Positions 24,930-32,943 of a stretch of DNA of 64,000 nt are shown here, piece after piece (position 1 is the first letter of the stretch; every line of letters begins with the position of its first letter). Both the position numbers and the translations under genes were made by a program. The stretch spans positions 1 to 64,000 of the forward strand of contig NZ_SCWD01000006.1 of the NCBI RefSeq assembly GCF_004359515.1, written 5' to 3'. Under the pieces are notes generated by a model. The model did no database searches. It was not told the origin of the DNA and worked only from the letters and a program-made list of their open reading frames with translations. The stretch comes from Macrococcus carouselicus (lineage in GTDB: Bacteria; Bacillota; Bacilli; Staphylococcales; Staphylococcaceae).

Positions 24930-24952
24930 AAAAAAAGGCTTTTCAGCCTTTT
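24930..24952 (-). terminator. Terminator of the 245-aa gene
   Basis: On the minus strand AAAAGGCT-gaaa-AGCCTTTT is followed by T residues, right at the stop of the upstream gene. Confidence 0.75.
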
Positions 24953-25682
24953 ATAGTTCTTCATATTCTTCAGGAGTATCATCAATTGTTATATTAGGTT
25001 CAAATAAATTCTCATTTTTGATATATGCATACAGTCTGTCATTGAGGAACATATCAACTGTCGAATTTTCTCCGATTTCCCCTTTATCAATCACTCGACG
25101 GGCAATTCCATCAAAATCTTGAGTCAGACGTGGATTTATACTGAAACGTAATCGAGATAGATCAACATCTTCCGAGAATCCATTCTGTACTGCTTCATAT
25201 ACAATATTTTGCTGTATTTCCTTGTCTTGAATTAACATTTCTGCAAATTGTCTTTCTTCATAAGCGTTGTAGATTTTTTCTGCTAGATATTCGACAGTAG
25301 GGTTAAGCTGTAAATACTGCTCTGCATCTGTCTTAATTTTAACCGTAGGCTCTAAATACATAGGAACCTCAACTATATTCTCTATATAGAAGTCTTCACT
25401 ATTCACTGAGCTAAGATACTGTTCTTCATTTTCAAGTACATCTCTATCTTCAAGTATATCTACCATTACATCTGATTCTGCAAATAATTCGAGACTATAT
25501 TCAACCTTGCTCTTATCGACTTCTCTTGGGAAACCATCGTAAACAAGATAATCTGTAACAATTTCATCGTATAGTTCAGGATGCTTCTGCTTGAATGCAT
25601 CCTCTAATCTAGCTTTTAAAAGAAATGCATTATAAAAACCACTCTTAAGACTATCTCTTTGTTTTGTGGTAAATTCCATCAT
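24951..25682 (-). CDS. Acidic protein of unknown function
   Basis: The protein is 243 aa from the ATG at 25682 (AAAGGAG six bases before it). It is acidic and helical, with no signal peptide or membrane segment. Pairs of similar segments can be seen: DEIVTDYLVYDGFPREVDKS and an EAVQNGFSEDVDLS region both lead into SLEL/RFSI-like strands, which suggests an internal duplication. It lies between the coupling ATPase and a small HTH gene and is probably a soluble transfer accessory. No family recognised. Confidence 0.6.
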   Translation of the reverse strand: MMEFTTKQRDSLKSGFYNAFLLKARLEDAFKQKHPELYDEIVTDYLVYDGFPREVDKSKVEYSLELFAESDVMVDILEDRDVLENEEQYLSSVNSEDFYIENIVEVPMYLEPTVKIKTDAEQYLQLNPTVEYLAEKIYNAYEERQFAEMLIQDKEIQQNIVYEAVQNGFSEDVDLSRLRFSINPRLTQDFDGIARRVIDKGEIGENSTVDMFLNDRLYAYIKNENLFEPNITIDDTPEEYEEL

Positions 25683-25751
25683 CCTCAACTCCTTTCAGGT
25701 TACTTACAATATAACAAAAAGTCATCATTTTATTCATTCCTCTGTCCCGAT

Positions 25752-25988
25752 CTAATCTTTCTCGTTAAGTTTTGCTTCTTTCTTCCGTTGCTTCTCTATC
25801 TGCGTATAGTAATCAAATAGCAGCATGACCGTTTTAAATTTCATATTTTCTATCTTCATTTTCCCTGCTCTTAAATGATGAACAGTGGGCGCATGTATCC
25901 CTGTAGCTCTCTCTATCTGATAACCTGTGACTGTATCATCATCAATCAGCAGCTGTACCTTATTCTTTATCTTTCTTGTGTAGGACAT
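25752..25988 (-). CDS. Small HTH protein, transfer region
   Basis: This 78-aa protein has an XRE-like helix-turn-helix (GYQIERATGIHAPTVHHLRA), then a basic tail. A good GAGGTGA site precedes the start. The upstream region carries an AATTAATTAATT box at 25999-26010. It resembles in size and fold the HTH protein at 37964-38209. Likely local transcription control. Confidence 0.65.
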   Translation of the reverse strand: MSYTRKIKNKVQLLIDDDTVTGYQIERATGIHAPTVHHLRAGKMKIENMKFKTVMLLFDYYTQIEKQRKKEAKLNEKD

Positions 25989-26327
25989 GTAATCACCTCA
26001 CTCAATTAATTAATTTGTTTTCATTATGAAATATGTATTTTAGTTAATTTACATTAATTATATAGTCTAATTTTTTTAATGTAAAGAGCGAAAGAAAAAG
26101 GCATATAGTCGCCACTATATGCCCACACACACGCATACCCAGAAAAGGAATTTAAGGATATGCAATTTACAGCAGCTAAGGATGCGCTGTATTGATATAT
26201 TATCACAGGATCATTCTTTTCAACTACTATTCGTTGTTATACAATTGTGATACATTAATTAATTTTATTTAACCATAATTACATATTTTTTATGCTTACA
26301 TTATATCGATAAATCGTTATTTTTTTA
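25989..26327. promoter_or_regulatory. Regulatory gap with two inverted repeats and a CA motif
   Basis: No gene longer than 11 codons. It holds TTTACATTAA/TTAATGTAAA arms (26048-26057 and 26076-26085), a perfect hairpin GGCATATAGT-cgcc-ACTATATGCC (26100-26123), and the motif ACACACACGCATACC (26125-26138). The motif is followed by a ribosome site and an 11-codon ORF (MQFTAAKDALY). Promoters for the small HTH gene must lie here. It could also include a DNA-processing site. Confidence 0.45.
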
Positions 26328-26780
26328 CTATTTTATACATCGTATTTCTATGTCGTTTGATTCCGCTATCTGAAGAAATACTGTCAATATTTCACTGAAT
26401 ATCACGTCTTTTCTTTCTATGATGATAACTTCAATATCACCATCCAACATTTGTCCCACTACTTTTTTGAGCTCACTCAGTTCATAGTGCCTACCTGTCT
26501 CAATAAAATATTCAATTTCAATGTCTTCATTAGCAGCATATGACTCAATGAGTGACATTTGGTGTGAATGGCTGTCAACATCATTTACATAACCAATTTT
26601 CTTGCGGTAAGTATCTTTAACTGTATCTCTGTACTGTTCAAGTTGCGCCTCAGTATAGTATCTCCAACCATTGTCATGCTTCATAGCGGGTTTCAGTTTA
26701 TCTTTTTTATCCCATATCCTGAGTGTCTGAGCAGTCACCCCAATCTCATCCGCAAATTCGCTTATTTTATATATCTTCAT
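26328..26780 (-). CDS. MerR-type HTH with a degenerate serine-recombinase domain
   Basis: This 150-aa protein joins a MerR-like DNA-binding domain (residues 1-50, ISEFADEIGVTAQTLRIWD) to a segment aligned with the IS607-type resolvase fold (60-150, IGYVNDVDSHSHQ through IEVIIIERKD). In active IS607 TnpA this reads GYARVSS with the catalytic Arg and Ser. Here these are replaced (NDVD). It is also shorter than active enzymes. It is more likely a regulator derived from a recombinase than an enzyme. It follows two membrane-anchored transfer genes. Confidence 0.6.
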   Translation of the reverse strand: MKIYKISEFADEIGVTAQTLRIWDKKDKLKPAMKHDNGWRYYTEAQLEQYRDTVKDTYRKKIGYVNDVDSHSHQMSLIESYAANEDIEIEYFIETGRHYELSELKKVVGQMLDGDIEVIIIERKDVIFSEILTVFLQIAESNDIEIRCIK

Positions 26781-26801
26781 CCGTTACACCTGCCGTCACT
26801 A

Positions 26802-27383
26802 TTATAATGCTTCGCTGTATGCCTTTAATGTTTCGATATCATACTTACCCTCTTCAAAAGTTGATACCTTATAAAGCAATCGTTTTGTCACTTTATCATC
26901 ATACTGTCTATTCTGATTGATGATCTCTGCAATTTCATTGTTATTTATTGTGGTATAGGTCTCAACTGAATAGTCACTGTTAGGACTATTGCCCGTCCCT
27001 ACACTCATCCCTGAAATATCAACGTATTTATTTGATTCTAGGTTAGGATAGCGGGTTTTAAGATCGTTCATATTCTGTGAATACATCTTCCAAGTACTCC
27101 AGACGAAATACTTATCATTAAAAAATTCAGAGGCTGCAATCACGTCCTGAGTGCCTACAGAATCGTCAATTTTTTTCTGTTCCTGCTTAATCTTCTCATT
27201 TTCTTGAGTCACTTCTTTTCTCTTCTTTTCTTTAGTCGTCAATTCATCTGATAAGCTATGTTGATAGGAGCTCTTATTATAGGTCACAATGCCTAGTAAA
27301 AGTACTGCCGCAAGCAGTATCAATATTGTAAGGTTAAGTCTGCTGATGATTTCATTTTCTCTATACTCACTTAGATTCACCAT
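26802..27383 (-). CDS. Membrane-anchored transfer protein, one helix
   Basis: This 193-aa protein has one helix near residues 17-36, then a coiled coil rich in Lys and Glu (about 45-75), then an extracellular domain. Overall it resembles VirB8/TcpC-type bitopic proteins, but I see no certain family match. It overlaps the upstream gene by 17 bp, so the two are made together. Confidence 0.55.
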   Translation of the reverse strand: MVNLSEYRENEIISRLNLTILILLAAVLLLGIVTYNKSSYQHSLSDELTTKEKKRKEVTQENEKIKQEQKKIDDSVGTQDVIAASEFFNDKYFVWSTWKMYSQNMNDLKTRYPNLESNKYVDISGMSVGTGNSPNSDYSVETYTTINNNEIAEIINQNRQYDDKVTKRLLYKVSTFEEGKYDIETLKAYSEAL

Positions 27384-27903
27384 AGAGCATACCTCCCGTC
27401 ATCCTGTTGTTGTCATCATACTTAAATTTAACCATTGAGTAGAAAGGATTTACCTCTTTACCTTTATACGTCACCTCAACGTTTGCAATGACTTCTTTTC
27501 CATCCCGTGTATATCTGCCTGCAACGTCTTTCAACTTATATTCAAAAGGATCATAATATTCAATTATTTCTTTCTCTGATGAGTCATCGTTCAGTATAAT
27601 TTTGTGAGACGTCAAAGTGAATAAGCCTCTCATCACGTCATAAGCCGACCCGTCTCCGCTCTTATCGCCCCTGTAATCACCAATCAGGAAGTCGTTCATC
27701 TTTTCTTCAGTCACTTGCTTCAGTTCTTTAACCTCTTCTTGGTTCATTTTACGGACTAACTCCTGCTTCTTAGGCACTACAGTGTGTTTGATGTCTTTTT
27801 CTAATTTCTCAACTTTTCTTCCTGTATTGATATTCATATAAAGAAGTCCTAACAAACCAATTACCAACAGCCCAATTATGATATACCTGATATTTCTACT
27901 CAT
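27367..27903 (-). CDS. Membrane-anchored transfer protein, one helix
   Basis: The protein is 178 aa from the ATG at 27903. It has an N-terminal helix (YIIIGLLVIGLLGLLYM, residues 5-21), a short coiled coil, and a compact C-terminal domain ending in strands (YKGKEVNPFYSMVKFKYDD) that could be an NTF2-like fold as in VirB8. It partners the next gene by overlap. No family recognised with certainty. Confidence 0.5.
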   Translation of the reverse strand: MSRNIRYIIIGLLVIGLLGLLYMNINTGRKVEKLEKDIKHTVVPKKQELVRKMNQEEVKELKQVTEEKMNDFLIGDYRGDKSGDGSAYDVMRGLFTLTSHKIILNDDSSEKEIIEYYDPFEYKLKDVAGRYTRDGKEVIANVEVTYKGKEVNPFYSMVKFKYDDNNRMTGGMLYGESK

Positions 27904-27954
27904 CCTTTGTCCTGCTACTAAAATCATACCAAAATGTATATTTTAGAATATTCC

Positions 27955-28098
27955 TTGTTCAACGTGGATACAGTCTTAGACGGTAAGTTCAAGTCCACTC
28001 CGAAGGCGTTGATTCCGGTGTAGCCCACCGTATTTGATACTTCTACATTTTAGATGGATACTTATCTTTTAGTAGTTTTCCTTTCCTGATATTTTTGA
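27955..28098 (-). ncRNA. Probable omega RNA and right end of the tnpB element
   Basis: Directly after the tnpB stop, the minus strand shows a structured G+C-rich segment: GGTGGGCTACACC, then CGCCTTCGGAGTGG, then GAACTTACCGTC, then a TTGAACAAGG end near 27955. Such guide-RNA regions and transposon ends lie 3' of tnpB in IS200/IS605-type elements. The hairpin pattern supports this; the exact 3' end is not certain. Confidence 0.55.
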
Positions 28099-29196
28099 TC
28101 ATGTAAGTACGACATAATCTCTTGCATTGACTAGATTGATACTTGCATTTAAATCTCTGTCTGTTTCATTTCCACAATTCTCACATCTGAAAATTCTTTT
28201 GTTCAATGGCATTTTCTGTCTATGATTACAACAATGACATAGCTGACTGCTCGGATAAAAGCGACTGACCTGTCTTAATTCTATATCTGACTGCTTTGAT
28301 TTAAGTTTCAGCCATTCCACGATATATCCAAGCCCTGTCTGCTGCAATGCATTGGATAGTCGCCTGTTTTTCATCATCCCTTTAATATTCAGATTTTCGA
28401 TTGTGATGTATTGTGGATTGGTTGCGATTATAGCGTGTATAAATTTTCGTTTCATATCGGATTTGATATTCGATATTCTTTGATATAAACGGTTTGTTTT
28501 GAGTAACTGCTTATATCTATTATTTGAACCTTTTTGCTTTCTTGCCAGTTTACGCTGTTGTCTTTTTAAAGACTGGTTCAGCTTAAGAAGCTGCTTATTC
28601 CTGTAAATACTCATTAATTTCTGCCCATTCGATAGGTAGACTGTTTCCTTTAGACCTAAATCTAAGCCAATCGGTTCAGACTTTTCAGTGCTGATGGTTT
28701 GAGTGGGACTCTCATCCACAAGTACCGATACAAAATATCTGTTTCCCTCTCTGGACACAGTTGCTGACTTGATGTTGTCATTAGGAATGTAGCCGTATTC
28801 CTTCAATCGGATCCATTTTAATTTAGGCAGGAATATACGATGTCTTCCAACTTTTATTGTCCCTATCAGATAGAACGACCCTTTCAGTGATTTCTTTTTA
28901 TAGGAGGGGAAGCCTGTTTTCTTACTGAAGAAACCTCTGTAACTTTTATCGGCATTCATGATGGACTGTTTGACTGCCTTGCTGGAGACGTCTTTAATCC
29001 ACTGATTCTGTTTGGAATGACGATTGTTAAGCCATCTACTGAAGTCATAGCCACTCATAAATGATAGATTTCTCTTGTATCTATCCTGATTTTTCATGAT
29101 AAACAGATTATAGACATAACGTGTCACACCGATTGTCTGGTTGATGAGTCGGGCCTGTTCCCCTGTAGGTTTGATCTCTGACTTATAGGCTCTCAC
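28099..29196 (-). CDS. tnpB: TnpB RNA-guided nuclease of an IS200/IS605-type element
   Basis: This 365-aa protein has all RuvC parts: GLDLG (Asp 179), TIENLN (Glu 267) and DRDLNASINL (near 346-354). A zinc finger with CxxC pairs sits at 320-323 and 338-341. No tnpA is nearby, so this is the solitary tnpB (IS1341-like) form. The GTG start has AAGGAGG before it. The element sits between the wall hydrolase gene and the next transfer gene and may separate their transcription. The protein looks intact and may still cut DNA guided by its own RNA. Confidence 0.9.
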   Translation of the reverse strand: MRAYKSEIKPTGEQARLINQTIGVTRYVYNLFIMKNQDRYKRNLSFMSGYDFSRWLNNRHSKQNQWIKDVSSKAVKQSIMNADKSYRGFFSKKTGFPSYKKKSLKGSFYLIGTIKVGRHRIFLPKLKWIRLKEYGYIPNDNIKSATVSREGNRYFVSVLVDESPTQTISTEKSEPIGLDLGLKETVYLSNGQKLMSIYRNKQLLKLNQSLKRQQRKLARKQKGSNNRYKQLLKTNRLYQRISNIKSDMKRKFIHAIIATNPQYITIENLNIKGMMKNRRLSNALQQTGLGYIVEWLKLKSKQSDIELRQVSRFYPSSQLCHCCNHRQKMPLNKRIFRCENCGNETDRDLNASINLVNARDYVVLT

Positions 29197-29283
29197 GACG
29201 AATTCCTCCTTAACTATATAAAATACTATTCTATAAGTTAGTATATTTTTATATGTTTTTGAGTACTGTTTTTGTTCTCCTTA

Positions 29284-30714
29284 TTATTTTATCCCACTGA
29301 AGAAGATGATATTTCCATCTGTACCATCAACCACCGTATAATATAGCGTTCTCGACGGTGCTGCTTTTGGCGGTACATTATAGTTTGCCATAATCCATTT
29401 TCCATCTGGCATAACACCTACGACTACACCTGTATGTCCTACACTTGCATCTCCAGCACCTGCATAGGGTGGATTTGAAGAGAAACCGTAGCCAACCGTT
29501 GGGTTCTTTGTGATTTTTGCCCCATGATTCTTGTACGCTTTATAGATCACATTCCCATTTCCATCTGTACTCCCACCTACGTCTCCAGTTGTCTGCCTTT
29601 TCTTCCACAACTGCGACATGTACGCCCATGTCAACTCTGTACATTGTCCTTTGTTACCTGATCCGACATATGTATTACCAGGCTTATCAAGATAACTTGT
29701 GTCAAACTTTGGTACCTTTATATATTTTTTGTATTTGTCTGGAAGCTCACTATATTCATAATTTTGAGTGATATTCTTTCCTGACTTGCCATTCGCCTTA
29801 ACGCTTTCACCCAGTTTTCCATTTCCCGCAGAGACCTCTGAGTCAGACTCTGATGCTTCACCACATAGTGATGTAACCGTTGTTTCCCCCGCATCATCAT
29901 TTGCAGATATGGTGGAACCATCTTCTGAATTCGATGAGTCACCATTACTTGTCGCATTGATCTTATTGATTTTATCCTCATCTTTGGCTCCATCCATTCC
30001 GTTCTGTTTCATATATTCCAGAACATCTTTAGCTGTCTGACCTCTGTCTGACATGACAGTTGCACGACTATCAGCTGACCTTTCCCACTGATCATGGAAT
30101 GTCACTGCTTCTTCGATAGGATCATCTCCAGAGTTCAATGCAAGTTCTTTGAGGATTCCCACAAACATACCGTCTTTTTTCACCATGTAATCTAACTGAG
30201 CCTCAGGTTCCCACCAATCTTTTCCTAAGGATTCAGCATGCTTAACAAGCGCTGTATGCCTCTCAAAACTCCATTGACCCCAACCAATACCAAGCTGTCC
30301 TCCCGTTGCCTTTCTGGCTGCTTCTACACCTGACTGCATCGGTTCACTTGCAGTTGGGTCGAGCTGCGCCTCTTTTACCCAGTTCGCCGCTATACCTGCT
30401 ATAAACTCAGCAGAGAAGCCGTATTTACCATGAAAATAATCATATATATCCTGTAAGACTTCAGCATTCGGTATTTTTCCGCTTGAACTTTTTCCTTTAT
30501 CATCATCACTACTCGAAACCTCTTCATCCGACGTTCCCCTGTCTGTTGGCGTATAACAGTTGTTCTGTCCCTCTAATACTGAGACATTTGCGTGAGCTAT
30601 CCTTAGCGGTATACCTATTTCATCCTGTGCGTAAGGATATAAAGTAGTTATCATTGAAAATGCTGCAACTACTTTTATAGTTTTTAATAATTTTTGTGTG
30701 TGTTTATCCCTCAA
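29284..30714 (-). CDS. Secreted wall hydrolase, phage-tail-lysozyme and CHAP
   Basis: This 476-aa protein has a signal peptide (KTIKVVAAFSMITTLYPYA), a lysozyme-like domain (about 80-230, with IYDYFHGKYGFSAEFIAGI and GIGWGQW), a low-complexity linker (about 230-310), and a CHAP domain. The CHAP core is GQCTELTWAYMSQL (nucleophile Cys) and SVGHTGVVVG (His). It is the VirB1-like wall-opening enzyme of Gram-positive transfer systems. The start is TTG. The solitary tnpB element follows directly. Confidence 0.85.
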   Translation of the reverse strand: MRDKHTQKLLKTIKVVAAFSMITTLYPYAQDEIGIPLRIAHANVSVLEGQNNCYTPTDRGTSDEEVSSSDDDKGKSSSGKIPNAEVLQDIYDYFHGKYGFSAEFIAGIAANWVKEAQLDPTASEPMQSGVEAARKATGGQLGIGWGQWSFERHTALVKHAESLGKDWWEPEAQLDYMVKKDGMFVGILKELALNSGDDPIEEAVTFHDQWERSADSRATVMSDRGQTAKDVLEYMKQNGMDGAKDEDKINKINATSNGDSSNSEDGSTISANDDAGETTVTSLCGEASESDSEVSAGNGKLGESVKANGKSGKNITQNYEYSELPDKYKKYIKVPKFDTSYLDKPGNTYVGSGNKGQCTELTWAYMSQLWKKRQTTGDVGGSTDGNGNVIYKAYKNHGAKITKNPTVGYGFSSNPPYAGAGDASVGHTGVVVGVMPDGKWIMANYNVPPKAAPSRTLYYTVVDGTDGNIIFFSGIK

Positions 30715-30797
30715 TAACTGTCACAACCTTATTATTTATTGTTATTTATGTTATTATAATATCATAATTGCTATACTTGTTGAAAGGATTGATTGAA

Positions 30798-31262
30798 GTG
30801 AATAATGAAGTAACAGAAAATACGAGTGAATTAATGAAAGAGTTCTATGAACCCTCCCGTGAAGCGGCTCCAGACAAGGAGATAGATCTAGAATCGTCCG
30901 TAGAAAGCAACTTGTTTAAAAGTAATCAGCATTTCTCTGATTTAACTGATTACTTCAAAGAGTCACACGAATACCTCACTGAAATTTTCCGCAAATTAGG
31001 TGATGGAAAATTAAGAAGTGATCTGTCTGAAGAAGAAAGAGACAAGCTGATAAAGTTACTAGAAAATTATAAGGATAATATGCTTGAGACTATACAGAAA
31101 GCTACTTTAGCCTTGACTGACGATATCACTGAACTGAAAAGAAAAAGAGTCACATCGTCAGTTGATACTTCCTCACTTAAGAGCCTTATTTATGGCTCTA
31201 AGGACTCTAGGTTATCCTATAGCGGCAAATCCAGTTTAATTGAACCCAATAAAGAAAGATAA
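30798..31262 (+). CDS. Acidic helical protein of unknown function
   Basis: This 154-aa protein starts at GTG 30798, with AAAGGA nine bases before it. The sequence is acidic and mostly helical, with a coiled-coil-like middle (LIKLLENYKDNMLETIQKA). It is divergent from the wall hydrolase and begins a short rightward operon of three genes. No family recognised. Confidence 0.55.
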   Translation: MNNEVTENTSELMKEFYEPSREAAPDKEIDLESSVESNLFKSNQHFSDLTDYFKESHEYLTEIFRKLGDGKLRSDLSEEERDKLIKLLENYKDNMLETIQKATLALTDDITELKRKRVTSSVDTSSLKSLIYGSKDSRLSYSGKSSLIEPNKER

Positions 31263-31337
31263 TCATAATACTTAATTATTTTCGCCGTCAAAAATAATTA
31301 AGCATGTTTTCATTTATTAACTAAGAAGAGGTGCCCG

Positions 31338-32069
31338 ATGAAACTACATTATACGGATAGATATCTATATAAATTAGATGACTCTTTTTTCAATCTTTTC
31401 AGCGGTTTACTTAGTAAATCCTTTGAAGAGACCAATATTATTCAAACATTTAATAATGAATGGGCCTCCGTTGTCACAACCCTTTCAAAATCCTTTCATG
31501 TTGACACCAGTATGATACACGAGGTTTTTACGATCGACAGATTAGACTATAAAGGAGATCTTCTCTATGACTTCGGTTTCAATATAGAAAAAGCGAAGAG
31601 ATATATCAGTGATAGTAAGAAAGAACTTTTTAAGTTTCACCTCATACAGTTTGGTGAAATTAATGAAAATCTTCCATTTGTTTATCAGCATGAAAAGCCC
31701 ATACATACTCTCCGTCGAGATCCGATTATAGTTGCCGCTGATTATGTCACTGGTCGTTCCTTACAATATCCAGAGGACATGTTGATGGACGTTCCTTTAG
31801 TGATTGACGGCAACCATAGAGTAAGTTATGCAAAAGAGCAGGGTTATGATTCTATTGCAAGTTACTACCTATCCTTAGATGAACTAATTCAGAATGACAT
31901 CATGCTCTCCCGATTAGATAGCGCTCTATTAGCCCAAGCAGCCGACATTATAAAGGTTGTCAGGCTAAGTACTTCCTGTAATAGCGTAAGTACGTTTGAA
32001 TCGAGAGTCACGAATTACTATGAGTCAAGTTATCTCTTTAAATACTTCCGTGATTGTATATCAAATTAA
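31338..32069 (+). CDS. ParB/sulfiredoxin-fold protein
   Basis: This 243-aa protein carries VPLVIDGNHRVSYAKEQG (about 151-168), which matches the core of the ParB-N/sulfiredoxin superfamily, where this loop binds nucleotide. The flanking regions are not recognised. It might bind or hydrolyse a nucleotide, or act as a small regulator. A GAAGAGGTG site gives a confident start. Confidence 0.55.
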   Translation: MKLHYTDRYLYKLDDSFFNLFSGLLSKSFEETNIIQTFNNEWASVVTTLSKSFHVDTSMIHEVFTIDRLDYKGDLLYDFGFNIEKAKRYISDSKKELFKFHLIQFGEINENLPFVYQHEKPIHTLRRDPIIVAADYVTGRSLQYPEDMLMDVPLVIDGNHRVSYAKEQGYDSIASYYLSLDELIQNDIMLSRLDSALLAQAADIIKVVRLSTSCNSVSTFESRVTNYYESSYLFKYFRDCISN

Positions 32070-32085
32070 AGGATGGATTGCAGAT

Positions 32086-32424
32086 ATGAAAACAATCAAA
32101 GATATTATTTCCTTAAAAAGTCAGCCTCATAATATTTTCCCAGATCAATACTCCGCACTGTTTCTATCACTTGAAAATTACTTTATCAGCAAATCTGATA
32201 GAGAGTCAGCAATCAGATCAATAGTCAATGATTATGATTACAAAGCACGTCTTTTTATCTACTATCAGCTAGATGTCATGATTGAACATGAAAAGAGTGA
32301 GCTTTTTGAGATACTCAGTCTTACAATGGATGATACATTCTTAGCTCAGGAATACTATAATGAAATTGAAACAAATGTCGATCAGCAGGTAATAGATAAC
32401 ATTAGAGACCAGCATAACTCTTGA
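32086..32424 (+). CDS. Small helical protein of unknown function
   Basis: This 112-aa protein starts at ATG 32086, about 12 nt after AAAGGA. It is acidic and helical, with a pattern of Tyr and Phe that suggests a packed bundle. It ends at a strong terminator. No family recognised. Confidence 0.5.
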   Translation: MKTIKDIISLKSQPHNIFPDQYSALFLSLENYFISKSDRESAIRSIVNDYDYKARLFIYYQLDVMIEHEKSELFEILSLTMDDTFLAQEYYNEIETNVDQQVIDNIRDQHNS

Positions 32425-32430
32425 TAAACA

Positions 32431-32457
32431 TAAAGGGACTACATGATGTAGTCCCTT
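32431..32457. terminator. Bidirectional terminator
   Basis: AAAGGGACTACA and TGTAGTCCCTTT form a 12-bp stem with a 3-nt loop, between converging genes. It reaches the stop of the leftward GNAT-like gene. Confidence 0.9.
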
Positions 32458-32927
32458 TATCTTGTACTGAGATTCTTTATGAAATTAATAAGCGTATGAA
32501 TATCCGCTTCTCTTTCGTGACCATAGAATGTGAGTATTACCTGTTTATCTTTTTGAATACCTCCACATAGTTTAATGATTGTATTATACACACCTCTTAT
32601 ATTTGAGGTATCTCTCCATGTCACGTAAAAGTCTTCGGTTTCTCTTTTAAGTAATGCCAGTACTATATATGCGATAATCAGTTTTGAGAAGCCTTTCTTT
32701 CTATATTCATTATCAATATTTATTTTTTCGAGAGAATATATTGAGTTGTTGCCCGCCTTAATCCCATCAATTTCCTTACAATTTTTTAAAACTTGTGTCC
32801 ATCCTATATATTTTCTCTTTTGATTATCGTCAACAATATGCCAACTCAGACTATTAACAACACCTTTATCCTCAAATATATTCACAATATTACCTGTGAC
32901 CATGTGTGTAGTCTGCCATCTAATCAT
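32457..32927 (-). CDS. GNAT-like acetyltransferase
   Basis: This 156-aa protein has a GNAT-like centre: a strand (SLEKINIDN), then EYRKKGFSKLIIAYIV, where R-x-x-G-x-[SA] is the acetyl-CoA loop. The N-terminal strands and the end are weakly conserved. It lies at the 3' end of the leftward transfer operon, 17 bp after the VirB4-like gene. The target is unknown. Confidence 0.55.
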   Translation of the reverse strand: MIRWQTTHMVTGNIVNIFEDKGVVNSLSWHIVDDNQKRKYIGWTQVLKNCKEIDGIKAGNNSIYSLEKINIDNEYRKKGFSKLIIAYIVLALLKRETEDFYVTWRDTSNIRGVYNTIIKLCGGIQKDKQVILTFYGHEREADIHTLINFIKNLSTR

Positions 32928-32943
32928 TTTTACATCCCCCTTG

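Noticed and set aside
26159-26194. 11-codon ORF (MQFTAAKDALY) as a signalling peptide
   Set aside because: It is too short, with no export signal or processing partner. It is kept only as part of the regulatory gap.
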